Shown: positions 16,785 through 25,835, counted from the stretch's first letter. The stretch is 64,000 nucleotides of DNA from JANYHH01 sp965249745 (GCA_965249745.1 OZ252252.1:2480001-2544000); one strand, 5' to 3'. Numbers and translations: made by a program. Notes: generated by a model from the letters alone, not told the origin.

Positions 16785-17810
16785 TTACGCGACCTCAGGT
16801 TGTGGTTTCGTCTGCGATCTCGAGGCGGCGTTCAGCAGCGCGGGACCGCCGATGAACGGTCCGATGAAGATGTAGAGGTAGTAGGACAGCAAACGCCAAA
16901 TAATCACGAACGGCGTGACCGCCGAATCTGGCAAGCCCGCGCCGCGCACCGAACTGCCCAGCGCCACCTCCAAGAATCCCGCTCCGCCAGGAAGCGGAAT
17001 GGCGAAGCTGAGCGCGATGATGATGCTCTGCATGGCGATCAGGTCCACGTGATCTATCCGCAACCCCAGCCCGGCCACGACCATGTTGGCGACGGCGAAG
17101 TGCAGCAGAAACCCGAGTGCCGTAGAAAAGTGCAGCAGAAACTGTCGCAGCGGCGGCAAGCTGCGAATCTCGTGAATCCCCTCGGCGGTCTCACGAATGA
17201 AACGCAGCGAACTGCGGCGGAAGCGTTGCAAGAACCGCAACCCCGTGATCCACCAGACCAGTTGCTCGAGTCGCCGCGTCTGATAGGTCAGTCCCCAGGC
17301 CAGTCCGCCCGCCAAAACCGCCGCGAACACGACGATCACGCCGAGGATAGGACCGATCACCGGCAAGCCCAGGTCAACGTGCTTCAGTTCCAAAATAATG
17401 AAGCAGAGCGGCAGCGACCACGCGAAGTACACCATATCCAAGGAAAGCGTGAAGATGGCAGTCGCCGTGGCTCGCCTCGAGTCGGTGTAACGCGACAGGA
17501 ACCAAGCCAGCGCCACATTCGCCCCGGTCGCCCCTGGTGTCACGGCCGCACCGTACAGGGACAGCAGCAACGCCCGGATGCTCCGCGAGAGGGTCACGTT
17601 CGGGCTGTTGGCGATCAGTTGAATCCGCCAGCCCGCGACCGCCCACCACGCGACCAAAGTCACCGGGATGAGGACCACGAACAGCGGCTCGAGTTTCACC
17701 AAAGCCCCAAAGTCTGCCAGGTTGAACTTCTGCCCGGTCAGCAGCAGAAATAGCAACCCAAGCGCGGACAGCGCCACGGTCAGGAGCAACATTTTCACGG
17801 TCTGGTTCAT
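16785..17810 (-). CDS. Lysyltransferase/flippase-like membrane protein (UPF0104)
   Basis: A 341-aa integral membrane protein with about eight helices and the family landmarks PGATGANVALAWFLSRY and a late PGGAGFLEVALG. The family includes the flippase half of MprF and proteins that go with glycosyltransferases. It starts at ATG 17810 with TATCCT 8 nt upstream and is followed after 1 nt by the GT4 gene, so the two form an operon. A role in moving or capping the glycolipid made by the partner enzyme is inferred. No aminoacyl-transferase domain is fused. Confidence 0.88.
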   Translation of the reverse strand: MNQTVKMLLLTVALSALGLLFLLLTGQKFNLADFGALVKLEPLFVVLIPVTLVAWWAVAGWRIQLIANSPNVTLSRSIRALLLSLYGAAVTPGATGANVALAWFLSRYTDSRRATATAIFTLSLDMVYFAWSLPLCFIILELKHVDLGLPVIGPILGVIVVFAAVLAGGLAWGLTYQTRRLEQLVWWITGLRFLQRFRRSSLRFIRETAEGIHEIRSLPPLRQFLLHFSTALGFLLHFAVANMVVAGLGLRIDHVDLIAMQSIIIALSFAIPLPGGAGFLEVALGSSVRGAGLPDSAVTPFVIIWRLLSYYLYIFIGPFIGGPALLNAASRSQTKPQPEVA

Positions 17811-17824
17811 GCCCGCGTAGGATA

Positions 17825-18204
17825 CCAGCTCGCGGGCTGGTCCCCGTGGCCCCAGACTCCTCTTGTCACCGCCGGTCGCGCCCCGATTCGGGGGAATGAA
17901 CTCAGGTCAGGCTAGCCCCAACTCGAGCGGCTACCTCTACCTGAATTTAGTCAGGGCAATGTGATGGCAGGATACCGCAACGACCTCGAGTAGCAAGCAA
18001 AATTACACTTCGTGCAGGGTTGATTCAGCAGATGGTAGCGCTGTTCATTGTGATCTCTCTAAATGGAGCGAAAGCTGTGATTCTAATCTGGCTGCTCCGC
18101 GATCAACGCGGCCCCAGGACTCGGGGACGACTATCACCGGGACCGGCAACTGGATTGTCTATTCGTACTCTCGAGCGAAAACCGTTCGAGTCAGGAGTTT
18201 CACC
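17825..18204. other. Intergenic region, no gene seen
   Basis: This 380-nt region lies between the divergent flippase and fasciclin genes. It holds the flippase promoter at its left end and the fasciclin ribosome-binding site (AGGAG, 18195-18199) at its right end. No strong -10/-35 pair for the plus strand and no structured RNA is obvious. Confidence 0.5.
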
Positions 18205-18606
18205 ATGCCAAATATTGTTGAAGTCGCCGTTGCCGCAGGGAACTTCAAGACGCTCGTCGCCGCCGTGACCGCCGCCGGTCTGGGCGACACGCTCTCCGGT
18301 CCCGGTCCGTTCACCGTGTTCGCACCGACCGACGAGGCGTTCGCCAAGCTCCCGGCCGGGACGGTTGACGGGTTGCTGAAAGACATCCCAGCGCTGACCA
18401 AGATCCTGACCTACCACGTCGTCAGCGGCAAGGTTATGGCGGCCGATGTCGTGAAGCTGCACAGCGCCACGACCGTCGAAGGCGGCGAAGTCAAGGTAGA
18501 TGCGACGCACGGCGTCAAGATCAATGACGCAACGGTCGTCACGGCCGACGTAGCCGCCAGCAACGGTGTGATTCACGCGATTGACACCGTGTTGATGCCT
18601 GCCTAA
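18205..18606 (+). CDS. Single-domain fasciclin (FAS1) protein
   Basis: A 133-aa protein that is one FAS1 domain: the H1 region GPFTVFAPTDEAFAKLP and the H2 region LTYHVVSGKVMAADV are both present, ending in GVIHAIDTVLMP. FAS1 domains mediate adhesion or bind small ligands. Most bacterial versions are exported, but here the protein begins directly at MPNIVEVAVAAGNF with no signal peptide or anchor, so it is probably cytoplasmic or released by another route. AGGAG precedes the ATG. It is followed 77 nt later by an SRPBCC gene in the same direction. Confidence 0.92.
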   Translation: MPNIVEVAVAAGNFKTLVAAVTAAGLGDTLSGPGPFTVFAPTDEAFAKLPAGTVDGLLKDIPALTKILTYHVVSGKVMAADVVKLHSATTVEGGEVKVDATHGVKINDATVVTADVAASNGVIHAIDTVLMPA

Positions 18607-18683
18607 ACGCAGCCAACGCACTCGCTCGAGCGTTGGCTGCCCCTCGAGCGAGCAGCCTCTTCGCGGTCCACCGGAGGTCCGAA

Positions 18684-19130
18684 ATGGTCACGATTGATAA
18701 ATCCATCGAAATCAATGCCCCAATCGGGCAGGTCTTCCAGTTCTGGCAGAACTTCGAGAATTTCGCCGAGTTCATCGGCAGCGTCGAATCCATCACCCGC
18801 ACCGGCGACAACACGAGTCACTGGGTGGTTCGCGGGCCGCTTCGCACCAAAGTTGAGTTTGACGCGCTGACGACCGAAAACGTCAAGGATCAGCTTATCA
18901 AGTGGCACAGCGTTCACGACCAAACGCAAGCCGAAGAGGTCAAGAGCGACGGCAGCCTGACCTTCAAGGAACACGGCGGCGGCACAAACGTTCACCTGAC
19001 CTTCAGTTACACCCTGCCCAACGCCATCGCCAACAAGGTCGCCGAGACCATGAACGCGCTCGGCTTTCCGCAGAACGACTTTGACAAGGGTTTGGAGACG
19101 ATTAAGACCAAGATCGAAACCGGCGCGTAA
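18684..19130 (+). CDS. SRPBCC (polyketide cyclase/START-like) protein
   Basis: A 148-aa protein with the family start VTIDKSIEINAPIGQVFQFWQNFENFAEF, then WVVRGPLRTKVEFDA and the closing helix after LPNAIANKVAETMNALGF. SRPBCC domains form a deep pocket for hydrophobic ligands. The frame extends upstream to 18633, but GGAGG 6 nt before ATG 18684 fixes the start. It follows the FAS1 gene and ends in a terminator, so the two may share a transcript. Ligand unknown. Confidence 0.9.
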   Translation: MVTIDKSIEINAPIGQVFQFWQNFENFAEFIGSVESITRTGDNTSHWVVRGPLRTKVEFDALTTENVKDQLIKWHSVHDQTQAEEVKSDGSLTFKEHGGGTNVHLTFSYTLPNAIANKVAETMNALGFPQNDFDKGLETIKTKIETGA

Positions 19131-19150
19131 AAAGCGCCCGCCGGACCCGA

Positions 19151-19175
19151 AGCCCCCGGTTCGCTGGGGGTTTTT
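19151..19175 (+). terminator. Intrinsic terminator after the SRPBCC gene
   Basis: CCCCC and GGGGG arms around an 8-nt loop are followed by TTTTT, 20 nt past the stop codon. Confidence 0.75.
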
Positions 19176-19313
19176 CGCTGGAGAACGACCCTCGAGATCC
19201 CGACCTACGACCGTTGTTGTTGTTGTTGCTACCCAGAGCCAGGCCGGTTACAGCCTCGCTAGAGCTATCACACTCGAGGACACAGTGGGGCCCGTGCCTC
19301 TTTGACGGGTGCG

Positions 19314-19319
19314 TATAAT
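19314..19319 (+). promoter_or_regulatory. Leaderless -10 box (TATAAT) of the glycolipid synthase gene
   Basis: A perfect TATAAT lies 8 nt before ATG 19328. TTGACG occurs only 6 nt before it, so it is not a properly spaced -35. Confidence 0.65.
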
Positions 19320-19327
19320 CGCCGCAC

Positions 19328-20479
19328 ATGTCCAAACCGCGCATTCTTCTCGCCATGATTACCGTGGGAAACGGCCACAAGGCCCCAGCGGACGCCATCA
19401 AGGCGGGCATCGAAACCCTGTACCCGGAGCGCTTCGACGTGGACGTGCTGGATTTCACCGCCGAGGTCGGCGACGTGGAATTTGACAAGCGGCACAAGGA
19501 CTCGTGGAATTGGATGCTCGAGAATCCGCAGTTCGCGTACTGGGGGCAGGTGTTGCTGGACACGCTCGTGCCGGTGCAAGCGACGCGCTTCGTGCAGGGG
19601 CGCATGGTGAAACGCCATGCTAAGAACGCGGCGTACTTCGTGAACCGCAGGCGCTACGACCTGATCGTGGCGACTCACTTTTTCACGATTCAGGCGATCG
19701 CCATGGCCAAGGAGCACTACGGCGTGACCGTGCCGCTGGTCGGGGTCAACACCGATCCCTTCGATGCCCATGTCATGTGGGCTGAACCCGATGTGGACGA
19801 GATGATCGTCAACTCCGAGGTCGCCCGCGATAAACTCATCAAAAAACAGGTCGCTGCCGAGAAGATCAGCGTCTTCGGCTACCCGCTGGGCTTATCGTTC
19901 TTGGAACGACACCCGAAAACCTATGCCCGTGGTGAACTGGGCTTGGACCCGGACATGCTGACCGTCGTGCAGAGTGCGGGCGGCGAGGGCATCGGCGGGC
20001 AGCTCGAGGGGTTCGTGAAAGCCGTGCTGGAAGCCGACCTGCCGGTGCAGTACGTCGTGGCTTGCGGGCGGAACACGAAGCTGGCGCATCACCTGGCGGA
20101 ACTGGTGAGGTCGTACCCGAACACGCGCGCCCGGCTGATCCCGAAGGGCTTTATCAACAACATGCAAACCTGGCTCTCGGCGTCGGACCTGGTGCTTGGA
20201 AAGGCGGGAGCCGCCACGACCTTCGAGGCGCTCGTCACGGGACGCCCGATCTTTCACACCAGCTACGTGTCTTACAACGAGAAAACCAACATTGACTGGT
20301 GCATCGAGCAGGGCGTCGGGCGGTATTTGCCCAAACCTGAGCAACTCGTGGAAGTGCTGCAAGACTTCCTGCAACACCCCGGTGAACTCCAAGCGCTGGA
20401 AACCAAGGTGCAAGGGCTGGGGATTCAGGTGGGTACCCTGGAAATTGCCCGGCATCTCGTGGAGAAGTACCTCAGTTGA
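19328..20479 (+). CDS. MGDG synthase-family glycosyltransferase
   Basis: A 383-aa GT28-type enzyme of the monogalactosyldiacylglycerol synthase/UgtP group, which adds a hexose from a nucleotide sugar to diacylglycerol. The N-terminal domain has the characteristic VGNGHKAPADAIKAGI and FFTIQAIAMAKEHYG with VNTDPFDAHVMWAEPDVD. The C-terminal donor site contains QSAGGEGIGG, CGRNTKL and GKAGAATTFEALVTGRPI. It probably acts at the inner membrane face to make the glycolipids abundant in Deinococcota. A DUF3810 gene follows 19 nt downstream. Confidence 0.92.
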   Translation: MSKPRILLAMITVGNGHKAPADAIKAGIETLYPERFDVDVLDFTAEVGDVEFDKRHKDSWNWMLENPQFAYWGQVLLDTLVPVQATRFVQGRMVKRHAKNAAYFVNRRRYDLIVATHFFTIQAIAMAKEHYGVTVPLVGVNTDPFDAHVMWAEPDVDEMIVNSEVARDKLIKKQVAAEKISVFGYPLGLSFLERHPKTYARGELGLDPDMLTVVQSAGGEGIGGQLEGFVKAVLEADLPVQYVVACGRNTKLAHHLAELVRSYPNTRARLIPKGFINNMQTWLSASDLVLGKAGAATTFEALVTGRPIFHTSYVSYNEKTNIDWCIEQGVGRYLPKPEQLVEVLQDFLQHPGELQALETKVQGLGIQVGTLEIARHLVEKYLS

Positions 20480-20498
20480 TTTTGAGCGGAGCTAGGCT

Positions 20499-21554
20499 AT
20501 GCCGGTGGGAAGGCTGAAATCGCTGGCTCGAGGGTTGCGGCTTGGGTTCCTGAGCCTCCTTGCGCTGGCGGCGCTCGTATCCCTACTGCCGCTTCCCTCG
20601 AGTCTGATGGAGCGTTTGTACACTCGAGGGTTGTATCAGATCATAGCTGCGATCTTCATTCCGATCACCTCGCTGTTCCCGTTTTCGTTGAGTCTGGTAC
20701 TGCTGCTGGTCCTGCCATTCGGTTTGGTGGTCGCGCTCTGGCGCTGGAAGCGAAATAAAACCCGACTCACCTGGCGGACGGCGGCTCGAGGGCTGTTGGT
20801 TCTCGTCGCCGGGTACGGCGCGTTCCAACTGATCTGGGGTTTGAATTACCGCCGCGAACCCGTCGAAACCCTGCTCGAGCTGCCGACGGCTCCCGTGACC
20901 CCGGCTGACCTCGAGCGGCTGGGGAGAGGACTCCTGGAACTTGTTCAGAAAAATGCGGATGCCCCTCGAGACCGTGGCACGGCGTTTCGTTCGATTCAGG
21001 ACGCCTTGCAAATGACAGTGCGCAACATCACCGGGCGCACTCCAACGCTCCCTTTCAGAGTCAAATCACCCCCGGCGGGCTGGCTGCTTGGGATTCGCAC
21101 CTCGGGCGTGATCTCGCCGTTCACGTTGGAAGCTCACGTGGATGCGGGTCTGCCCGATCCGTTCTTCCTGGCGGTCGCCGCGCACGAGCTGGCCCATTTG
21201 ACGGGTTTCGCTGGGGAAGCCGACACCGACCTGATCGCCGCCGTGAGCGGCTTGAACGCCAGCGATCCCTACGCCCGATACGCCGTGGCGCTGAATTCCT
21301 TCTCGAGCGTTTACGCCGAACTTCCATCAGCACTGAAAACCAACTTGAGCGCTGAGCTTCCCGCCCGCGCTCGAGCCGATTACTGCGAGTACAACGCGGC
21401 GCTGAAACGCTACGAATTGCCCGACACGATTACCAGACTCACGCAAGGCGCGTACAACGGATATCTACAATCGCAAGGTGTCAGCGCCGGGATTCGGGAT
21501 TACTCGAGGGTCGTGACGCTGCTGGCGAAGTGGTGGCGCAAACAGGGGAGATGA
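20499..21554 (+). CDS. DUF3810 membrane metalloprotease-like protein
   Basis: A 351-aa protein with three N-terminal membrane helices (about 12-35, 55-85 and 98-118) and a domain carrying VAAHELAHLTGFAGEADTDL, an HExxH zinc motif with a downstream Glu. This matches DUF3810, an uncharacterised family with the gluzincin signature. The catalytic domain should lie on one face of the membrane. A GGAG box precedes the ATG, and it lies 19 nt after the glycolipid synthase gene, so it is probably co-transcribed. A role in envelope maintenance is inferred only from this. Confidence 0.85.
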   Translation: MPVGRLKSLARGLRLGFLSLLALAALVSLLPLPSSLMERLYTRGLYQIIAAIFIPITSLFPFSLSLVLLLVLPFGLVVALWRWKRNKTRLTWRTAARGLLVLVAGYGAFQLIWGLNYRREPVETLLELPTAPVTPADLERLGRGLLELVQKNADAPRDRGTAFRSIQDALQMTVRNITGRTPTLPFRVKSPPAGWLLGIRTSGVISPFTLEAHVDAGLPDPFFLAVAAHELAHLTGFAGEADTDLIAAVSGLNASDPYARYAVALNSFSSVYAELPSALKTNLSAELPARARADYCEYNAALKRYELPDTITRLTQGAYNGYLQSQGVSAGIRDYSRVVTLLAKWWRKQGR

Positions 21555-21645
21555 GTCTCTTATCTTAAGAATTCGCTCAAACCGAGTTAGTGGGCGGGCG
21601 TTACGTGCTGCGCCCTATGGAACCTGAAACTCGAGCCGCTTTGGT

Positions 21646-23058
21646 TCAGAGCGCGATCAGAATTTTTCCGGCTCGAGCCTCGAGGGTGAGATGACCGTCC
21701 ACGTGCAGCGTTTCGCCGCTCAGCCCGTCGCGGTACTCGCCCGCTGGCAGAGACAGCGTGACGGGTTGCGTGTCGGCGTTGATCGCGGTCACGACTCGCT
21801 GCGCTTCGGTGTGGCGCTCGAAGGCGTAGGTCATGCCGCTGGCGTACAACGTGCGGTACAGACCGCGTTGCAGCGCGGGCGTGTTGCGGCGCAATTTGAT
21901 ACAGGCGGTCGTGAACGCCAGCAGGTCGCGGTTCCATTGGGACTCGTCCCACGGCATTCCGCGCCGACAATCCGGGTCACGCGCCCCCTCGAGTCCGATC
22001 TCGTCGCCGTAATAGATGCACGGCGTTCCCGGAAAGCCCATCTGCATGATCGTGGCCAACTTGATCGCTTGCACGTCCCGCACGACCGTGATGACCCTTG
22101 GGGTGTCGTGGCTGCCCAAGAGATTGAGTTGCGTCAACGTGATCTCCCACGGGTGATGCTGAAGCAAATCCTCGGCCCTCGCAGCGACGTGCTCCGCGTC
22201 CACGGGCAGCATGTCGCTGTAGCCGGTTCCCAAGATCACTTCCTGTTGCAGCGTTTTCGCCGCGCAGAACCCGAGCGCCAGACGGGTGAACGGGTAGTTC
22301 ATCACGGCATCGAATTGATCGCCCTGCAACCAGCGCGTGGCATCCTCCCAGATCTCACCGACGATGTACGCCTCCGGGTTGGCGGCCTTGACGCGGCGAC
22401 GGAACTCCTGCCAAAAAGCATCGTCATCAATCTCGTTCGGTACGTCCAAGCGCCAGCCGTCCACGCCCTGCGCGATCCAGTACTCGCCGACCTCCCAGAG
22501 GAACTCGCGGACTGCCTGCGTGTCTGTGTTGAACTTCGGGAGCGCCGGGTAGCCCCACCAGGCATCGTAATTCGGGCGGGTCTTGCTGTCATAGGCGCGC
22601 AGCGGAAACCCCTTGACGTGGAACCAGTCCAGGTACGCGCTCTGCGACCCGTTTTCCAGAATGTCGTTGAACTGGAAGAAGCCCCGGCTCGAGTGATTGA
22701 ACACACCGTCCAGCACGACCTTCATGTTTCTGGCGTGGGCGGCTTCTATGAGCGCCCGAAGTGCTGGGTTACCGCCGAGCATCGGGTCCACGTTGAAGTA
22801 ATCGTGGGTGTGATAGCGGTGATTGGAGGCGCTTTGAAAGACCGGACAGAAGTAAATCGCGTTCACGCCCAACGCTTCCAAATGATCCAGGTGTTCCACG
22901 ACGCCGATCAGATCGCCGCCCTTGTAGCCGTGGGCGGTCGGCTTGATGTCCCAGCCTTCCAGGTTGCTGGCTTTGCGGACCGCCGCCGACTGGGCGAAAC
23001 GATCTGGAAAGATCTGATAGAAAACGGCGTCCTTGACCCAATCTGGCGTGAGACTCAC
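21646..23058 (-). CDS. Alpha-amylase family glycoside hydrolase (GH13)
   Basis: A 470-aa alpha-glucan hydrolase. The (beta/alpha)8 barrel regions are clear: DGVFNHSSRG (region I), GWRLDVPNE with the Asp nucleophile (II), VGEIWE with the Glu acid/base (III) and LGSHDTPR (IV). The layout is closest to neopullulanase/cyclomaltodextrinase-like intracellular enzymes, but the usual N-terminal domain is absent. There is no signal peptide, so it is likely cytoplasmic and acts on imported maltodextrins. GTG 23058 has TAGACT 6 nt upstream. Confidence 0.93.
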   Translation of the reverse strand: MSLTPDWVKDAVFYQIFPDRFAQSAAVRKASNLEGWDIKPTAHGYKGGDLIGVVEHLDHLEALGVNAIYFCPVFQSASNHRYHTHDYFNVDPMLGGNPALRALIEAAHARNMKVVLDGVFNHSSRGFFQFNDILENGSQSAYLDWFHVKGFPLRAYDSKTRPNYDAWWGYPALPKFNTDTQAVREFLWEVGEYWIAQGVDGWRLDVPNEIDDDAFWQEFRRRVKAANPEAYIVGEIWEDATRWLQGDQFDAVMNYPFTRLALGFCAAKTLQQEVILGTGYSDMLPVDAEHVAARAEDLLQHHPWEITLTQLNLLGSHDTPRVITVVRDVQAIKLATIMQMGFPGTPCIYYGDEIGLEGARDPDCRRGMPWDESQWNRDLLAFTTACIKLRRNTPALQRGLYRTLYASGMTYAFERHTEAQRVVTAINADTQPVTLSLPAGEYRDGLSGETLHVDGHLTLEARAGKILIAL

Positions 23059-23081
23059 CGGGGGAGTCTATCAAGCATTTA

Positions 23082-23759
23082 TCAACGGTAGGTGGACCAC
23101 ATCAAATACATTAATAAAACGTATAGAGCGAACCCGATCGCCGCCAGCATCATCAAACCGCCAAACAGATTCAACATAATGGCTTTCGCATTGATCAACG
23201 AAATCGAGGCGAACACGGCTAGGCCGATCAGATGCACAGGGACTGCTAGCACCGACAACAGCACAAATTCGCTCCACCACTGCTCGAGGATTGGCGTCTT
23301 TACGAACTGTTGGAAATATGGTTTGAGACATAACAGTCGTTTTCGCAACTCCAAACTGCCGATGTAGGTTGCGCCGTGGTTGTCCTGTATCGTCCAGCCG
23401 AACCGAACCTGAGCTTTCATTGTGATAAACGGTGAGGAAAGCAAGAATACCGTTCCTGGAAGTGTTCTCAGTTGTCGCTCGAGACTCGAGGCGTTCTCGG
23501 TGAATGTAGCGCATTTCTGATATCCATATGGGTCGTTCAGACTGATGAAACGTGACTCGCCCGGCTTCAAGGGTTGAAGCGTGATCGGCTCAAGCTTCAA
23601 CCCTCGGAGTAATTCCATTGGGGCATTCTCGATTCGGGTTTGCTGCTCGGCCGTGATCGGCAAGGTCACGCGGGTGGCAGCGAACACGGCACTGGCCACG
23701 ACGATCAACCCCCAGAACCCCAGCAACCAGCGAAAACGTCGCCACAACTCGAGTTTCAC
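23082..23759 (-). CDS. Membrane protein of unknown function
   Basis: A 225-aa protein with one N-terminal helix (about 10-30, WLLGFWGLIVVASAVFAATRV), an extracytoplasmic domain of about 130 residues with two Cys, and two C-terminal helices (about 165-190 and 197-221). The GTG at 23759 is supported by TATAGT 6 nt upstream. It lies 23 nt before the amylase start, which has its own box. No family recognised. Confidence 0.75.
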   Translation of the reverse strand: MKLELWRRFRWLLGFWGLIVVASAVFAATRVTLPITAEQQTRIENAPMELLRGLKLEPITLQPLKPGESRFISLNDPYGYQKCATFTENASSLERQLRTLPGTVFLLSSPFITMKAQVRFGWTIQDNHGATYIGSLELRKRLLCLKPYFQQFVKTPILEQWWSEFVLLSVLAVPVHLIGLAVFASISLINAKAIMLNLFGGLMMLAAIGFALYVLLMYLMWSTYR

Positions 23760-23786
23760 GCCATGACTATAGAAGGTTCCGAAGCT

Positions 23787-24740
23787 TCATCCCAAGCCTC
23801 GAGTTCGCGCCCAGACTTCCAGCGCCGCCCTCGCCTCGTCTGCCGTGGTGACCTCGCCGGATTCCTGCAAATCTGATACGAACGCCAACGCCCGCCCCAC
23901 GTCGCGCCCAGGCTCAAAGTGTAACAGTTGCATCACACTGTCACCGGTCAGGAGTGGCTTCACCGCATCGTGGGTGTTCATAGCGCTCAGCACCCGATCA
24001 AAGCCAATCTGGTACGCGTGGCGTGCCTCGGCGCTGCTGGATGCCCCTCGAGCCGCCTCGCGGTCGGAGAGCATGACTTGTAAGAGTTCGGGCAGCAGAG
24101 CGCGTTGACGCCGCACGAATCGGGCGGCTTGGGTTTCGTCGGCGGGCAAGCGAATCATGTGGCGACCGATCAGCAATGCCACGCGCTCAGAAAAAACTGC
24201 ATCGTAGCCAAACCGTGCCAAGATGTCGCGTGCCAGTTCCGCGCCGCGATCATCGTGGCCGAAGAAACTCCAGTGCCCGCGCACCTCGTCCCAGACCTTG
24301 GCGGCGGTCTTTCCAACATCGTGCAACAAGGTCGCCCAGCGCGTCTCGAGGGTAGAGACGGGGAATATATCCGTCAGTACGCGGAGCGCCTCGATGGAAT
24401 GTTCCAAGACGTTCAGGTGATGGAAGCCGAACGGCGCGACCTCACGGCTCGCCTCGAGTTCCGGCAGGTGATGGGCCAGCCAGCCCAGCCCGTCCAGCTC
24501 GTGAACGCCGTGCGCCGCGTGCTTCGCCAGCAATAAACGCTCGAGTTCGGGGCGCTGCTCCGACGCATCCGGCGTTTCCTGTGCCCGCAACCCGTTCAGC
24601 GTGTTCGCCTCGAGTTTCAAACCGTGTTGGGCGCACAGCCGGGCAGCCCGAATTGGGGCGAGCGGCGTGAAATCCGTGACCTCGAGCCACGGTCCGCGCT
24701 TGAAAAAACCCGGCTCGAGGTTGGTGCGGCGTTGAAACAT
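23787..24740 (-). CDS. HD-domain phosphohydrolase related to CCA-adding enzyme C-terminus
   Basis: A 317-aa protein. Residues about 22-50 (TPLAPIRAARLCAQHGLKLEANTL) resemble the neck of poly(A) polymerase/tRNA nucleotidyltransferase, and residues about 90-200 form an HD domain (HHLNVLEHSIEALR, LLHDVGKTAAK, FGHDDRGAELA). The nucleotidyltransferase head that should precede the neck is missing, and the upstream DNA is occupied by the divergent MgtC gene, so it is not simply a misplaced start. In intact enzymes the HD part has phosphodiesterase or phosphatase activity. The protein is likely a stand-alone HD hydrolase. Confidence 0.85.
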   Translation of the reverse strand: MFQRRTNLEPGFFKRGPWLEVTDFTPLAPIRAARLCAQHGLKLEANTLNGLRAQETPDASEQRPELERLLLAKHAAHGVHELDGLGWLAHHLPELEASREVAPFGFHHLNVLEHSIEALRVLTDIFPVSTLETRWATLLHDVGKTAAKVWDEVRGHWSFFGHDDRGAELARDILARFGYDAVFSERVALLIGRHMIRLPADETQAARFVRRQRALLPELLQVMLSDREAARGASSSAEARHAYQIGFDRVLSAMNTHDAVKPLLTGDSVMQLLHFEPGRDVGRALAFVSDLQESGEVTTADEARAALEVWARTRGLG

Positions 24741-24786
24741 CTGAGTGAGAAGTGTACCGATTCTGGCGTCGCGGTATCGTGAGGGG

Positions 24787-25239
24787 GTGACGGATGCTCA
24801 ACTGCTGCTGCGCCTGCTCGTCGCCCTGGGACTCTCCGGGCTGCTCGGCGTGGAACGCGAGAGTCGCGGCAAGGCGGCCGGTCTGCGAACCCACGCGCTG
24901 GTCGGCGTCTCGAGCGCGCTGTTCGTGGTGCTCGGCGAGGTGCTGATGCTGCGCGCCACCGCCATGAACCTGCCCGCCTTGAAACTGGACCCGCTGGCGA
25001 TTCTCGGCGCGGTCGTGAGCGGCGTGAGTTTCCTCGGGGCGGGCACGATTTTTATCTCCTCGAGCCACGACCGCCCGCACGGTTTGACGAGCGCCGCGAG
25101 CCTTTTGGCGGCGGCCGCGATTGGATTGTCGTGCGGCTTGGAGCGCTACGGGTTGGCGCTCGGGGCGACCGCGATGTACCTGTTCGTGCTGTTCGGCTTG
25201 CGTACTTTAGAACACGCGTTGGAGCCGAAGAAAAAATGA
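24787..25239 (+). CDS. MgtC/SapB family membrane protein
   Basis: A 150-aa protein with four hydrophobic helices. It matches MgtC/SapB: LLRLLVALGLSGLLGVERE with the conserved RE pair, KAAGLRTHALVGVSSALF, and VSGVSFLGAGTIF. MgtC proteins affect magnesium homeostasis and ATP synthase activity. The frame runs back to 24745, but GTG 24787 is chosen because TATCGT lies 6 nt upstream and because this start begins at the family N-terminus. Its stop overlaps the coaE start by 4 nt. Confidence 0.9.
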   Translation: MTDAQLLLRLLVALGLSGLLGVERESRGKAAGLRTHALVGVSSALFVVLGEVLMLRATAMNLPALKLDPLAILGAVVSGVSFLGAGTIFISSSHDRPHGLTSAASLLAAAAIGLSCGLERYGLALGATAMYLFVLFGLRTLEHALEPKKK

Positions 25240-25835
25240 AACGGATCGGCTTGACGGGTAGCATTGGTAGCGGCAAGAGTACGGTCGCCAGACTGCTGCG
25301 TGCCAAAGGCATTCCCGTGCTGGACGCCGACGCGGTGGCTCGAGCGGTCTCGGGGTTCCCGGAGGTGCGCTCAGATGTCGCCGCGCAGTTTGGATCGGAC
25401 TACGTGCTACCGGATGGCTTGAACCGCCCAAAGCTGGCGGAGCTGGTGTTTCACGACCCCGACGCTAGGTCGCAGTTGAACGCGATCATTCACCCCAGGG
25501 TGCGAGCGGAAATGGCGCGGCAACAATCGCAACTCGAGGTTGATGGAGTGAAGGCAGTCGTGCAGGACATTCCATTGCTGTTCGAGAACGGTTTGCAGTC
25601 GTTGTTCGATCTGACGATCCTGGTAGACGCCCCCTTAGAGACCCGGATCGCTCGAGTCACGGCCAGAGACGGTTCCACGCGTGAACAGGTAGTTGCCAGG
25701 GACGCCGCGCAGATGCCCGCCAGTGAAAAACGAAACCTGGCTTCTCACATCCTCGAGAACGATTCCGATGAACCCAATCTGGCCGCTCAGCTCGAGGCAG
25801 TGCTCGAGGCGGTGCTGGAGGAGCTGAAGCTATGA
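25236..25835 (+). CDS. coaE: Dephospho-CoA kinase
   Basis: A 199-aa kinase catalysing the last step of coenzyme A synthesis, phosphorylation of dephospho-CoA on the ribose 3' hydroxyl. The P-loop GSIGSGKST is at the N-terminus, followed by IPVLDADAVARAV, QDIPLLFENGL and the lid region ARVTARDGSTREQVVARDAAQ. ATG 25236 overlaps the MgtC stop (ATGA); a longer frame to 25131 lies inside that gene and is rejected. Its own stop overlaps the ureohydrolase start by 4 nt, so the three genes form a tight operon. Confidence 0.95.
   Translation: MKRIGLTGSIGSGKSTVARLLRAKGIPVLDADAVARAVSGFPEVRSDVAAQFGSDYVLPDGLNRPKLAELVFHDPDARSQLNAIIHPRVRAEMARQQSQLEVDGVKAVVQDIPLLFENGLQSLFDLTILVDAPLETRIARVTARDGSTREQVVARDAAQMPASEKRNLASHILENDSDEPNLAAQLEAVLEAVLEELKL

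Noticed and set aside
16800..17753. 317-codon open frame opposite the flippase gene
   Set aside because: Composition is very rich in Arg, Gln and His with no domain; the minus-strand membrane protein is the real gene.
19213..19228. (GTT)5 microsatellite
   Set aside because: Too short and outside any gene; not considered functional.
21691..23091. 466-codon open frame on the plus strand opposite the amylase gene
   Set aside because: It mirrors a gene with intact GH13 motifs, has no ribosome-binding site or family signal, and is a by-product of GC-rich codon usage.
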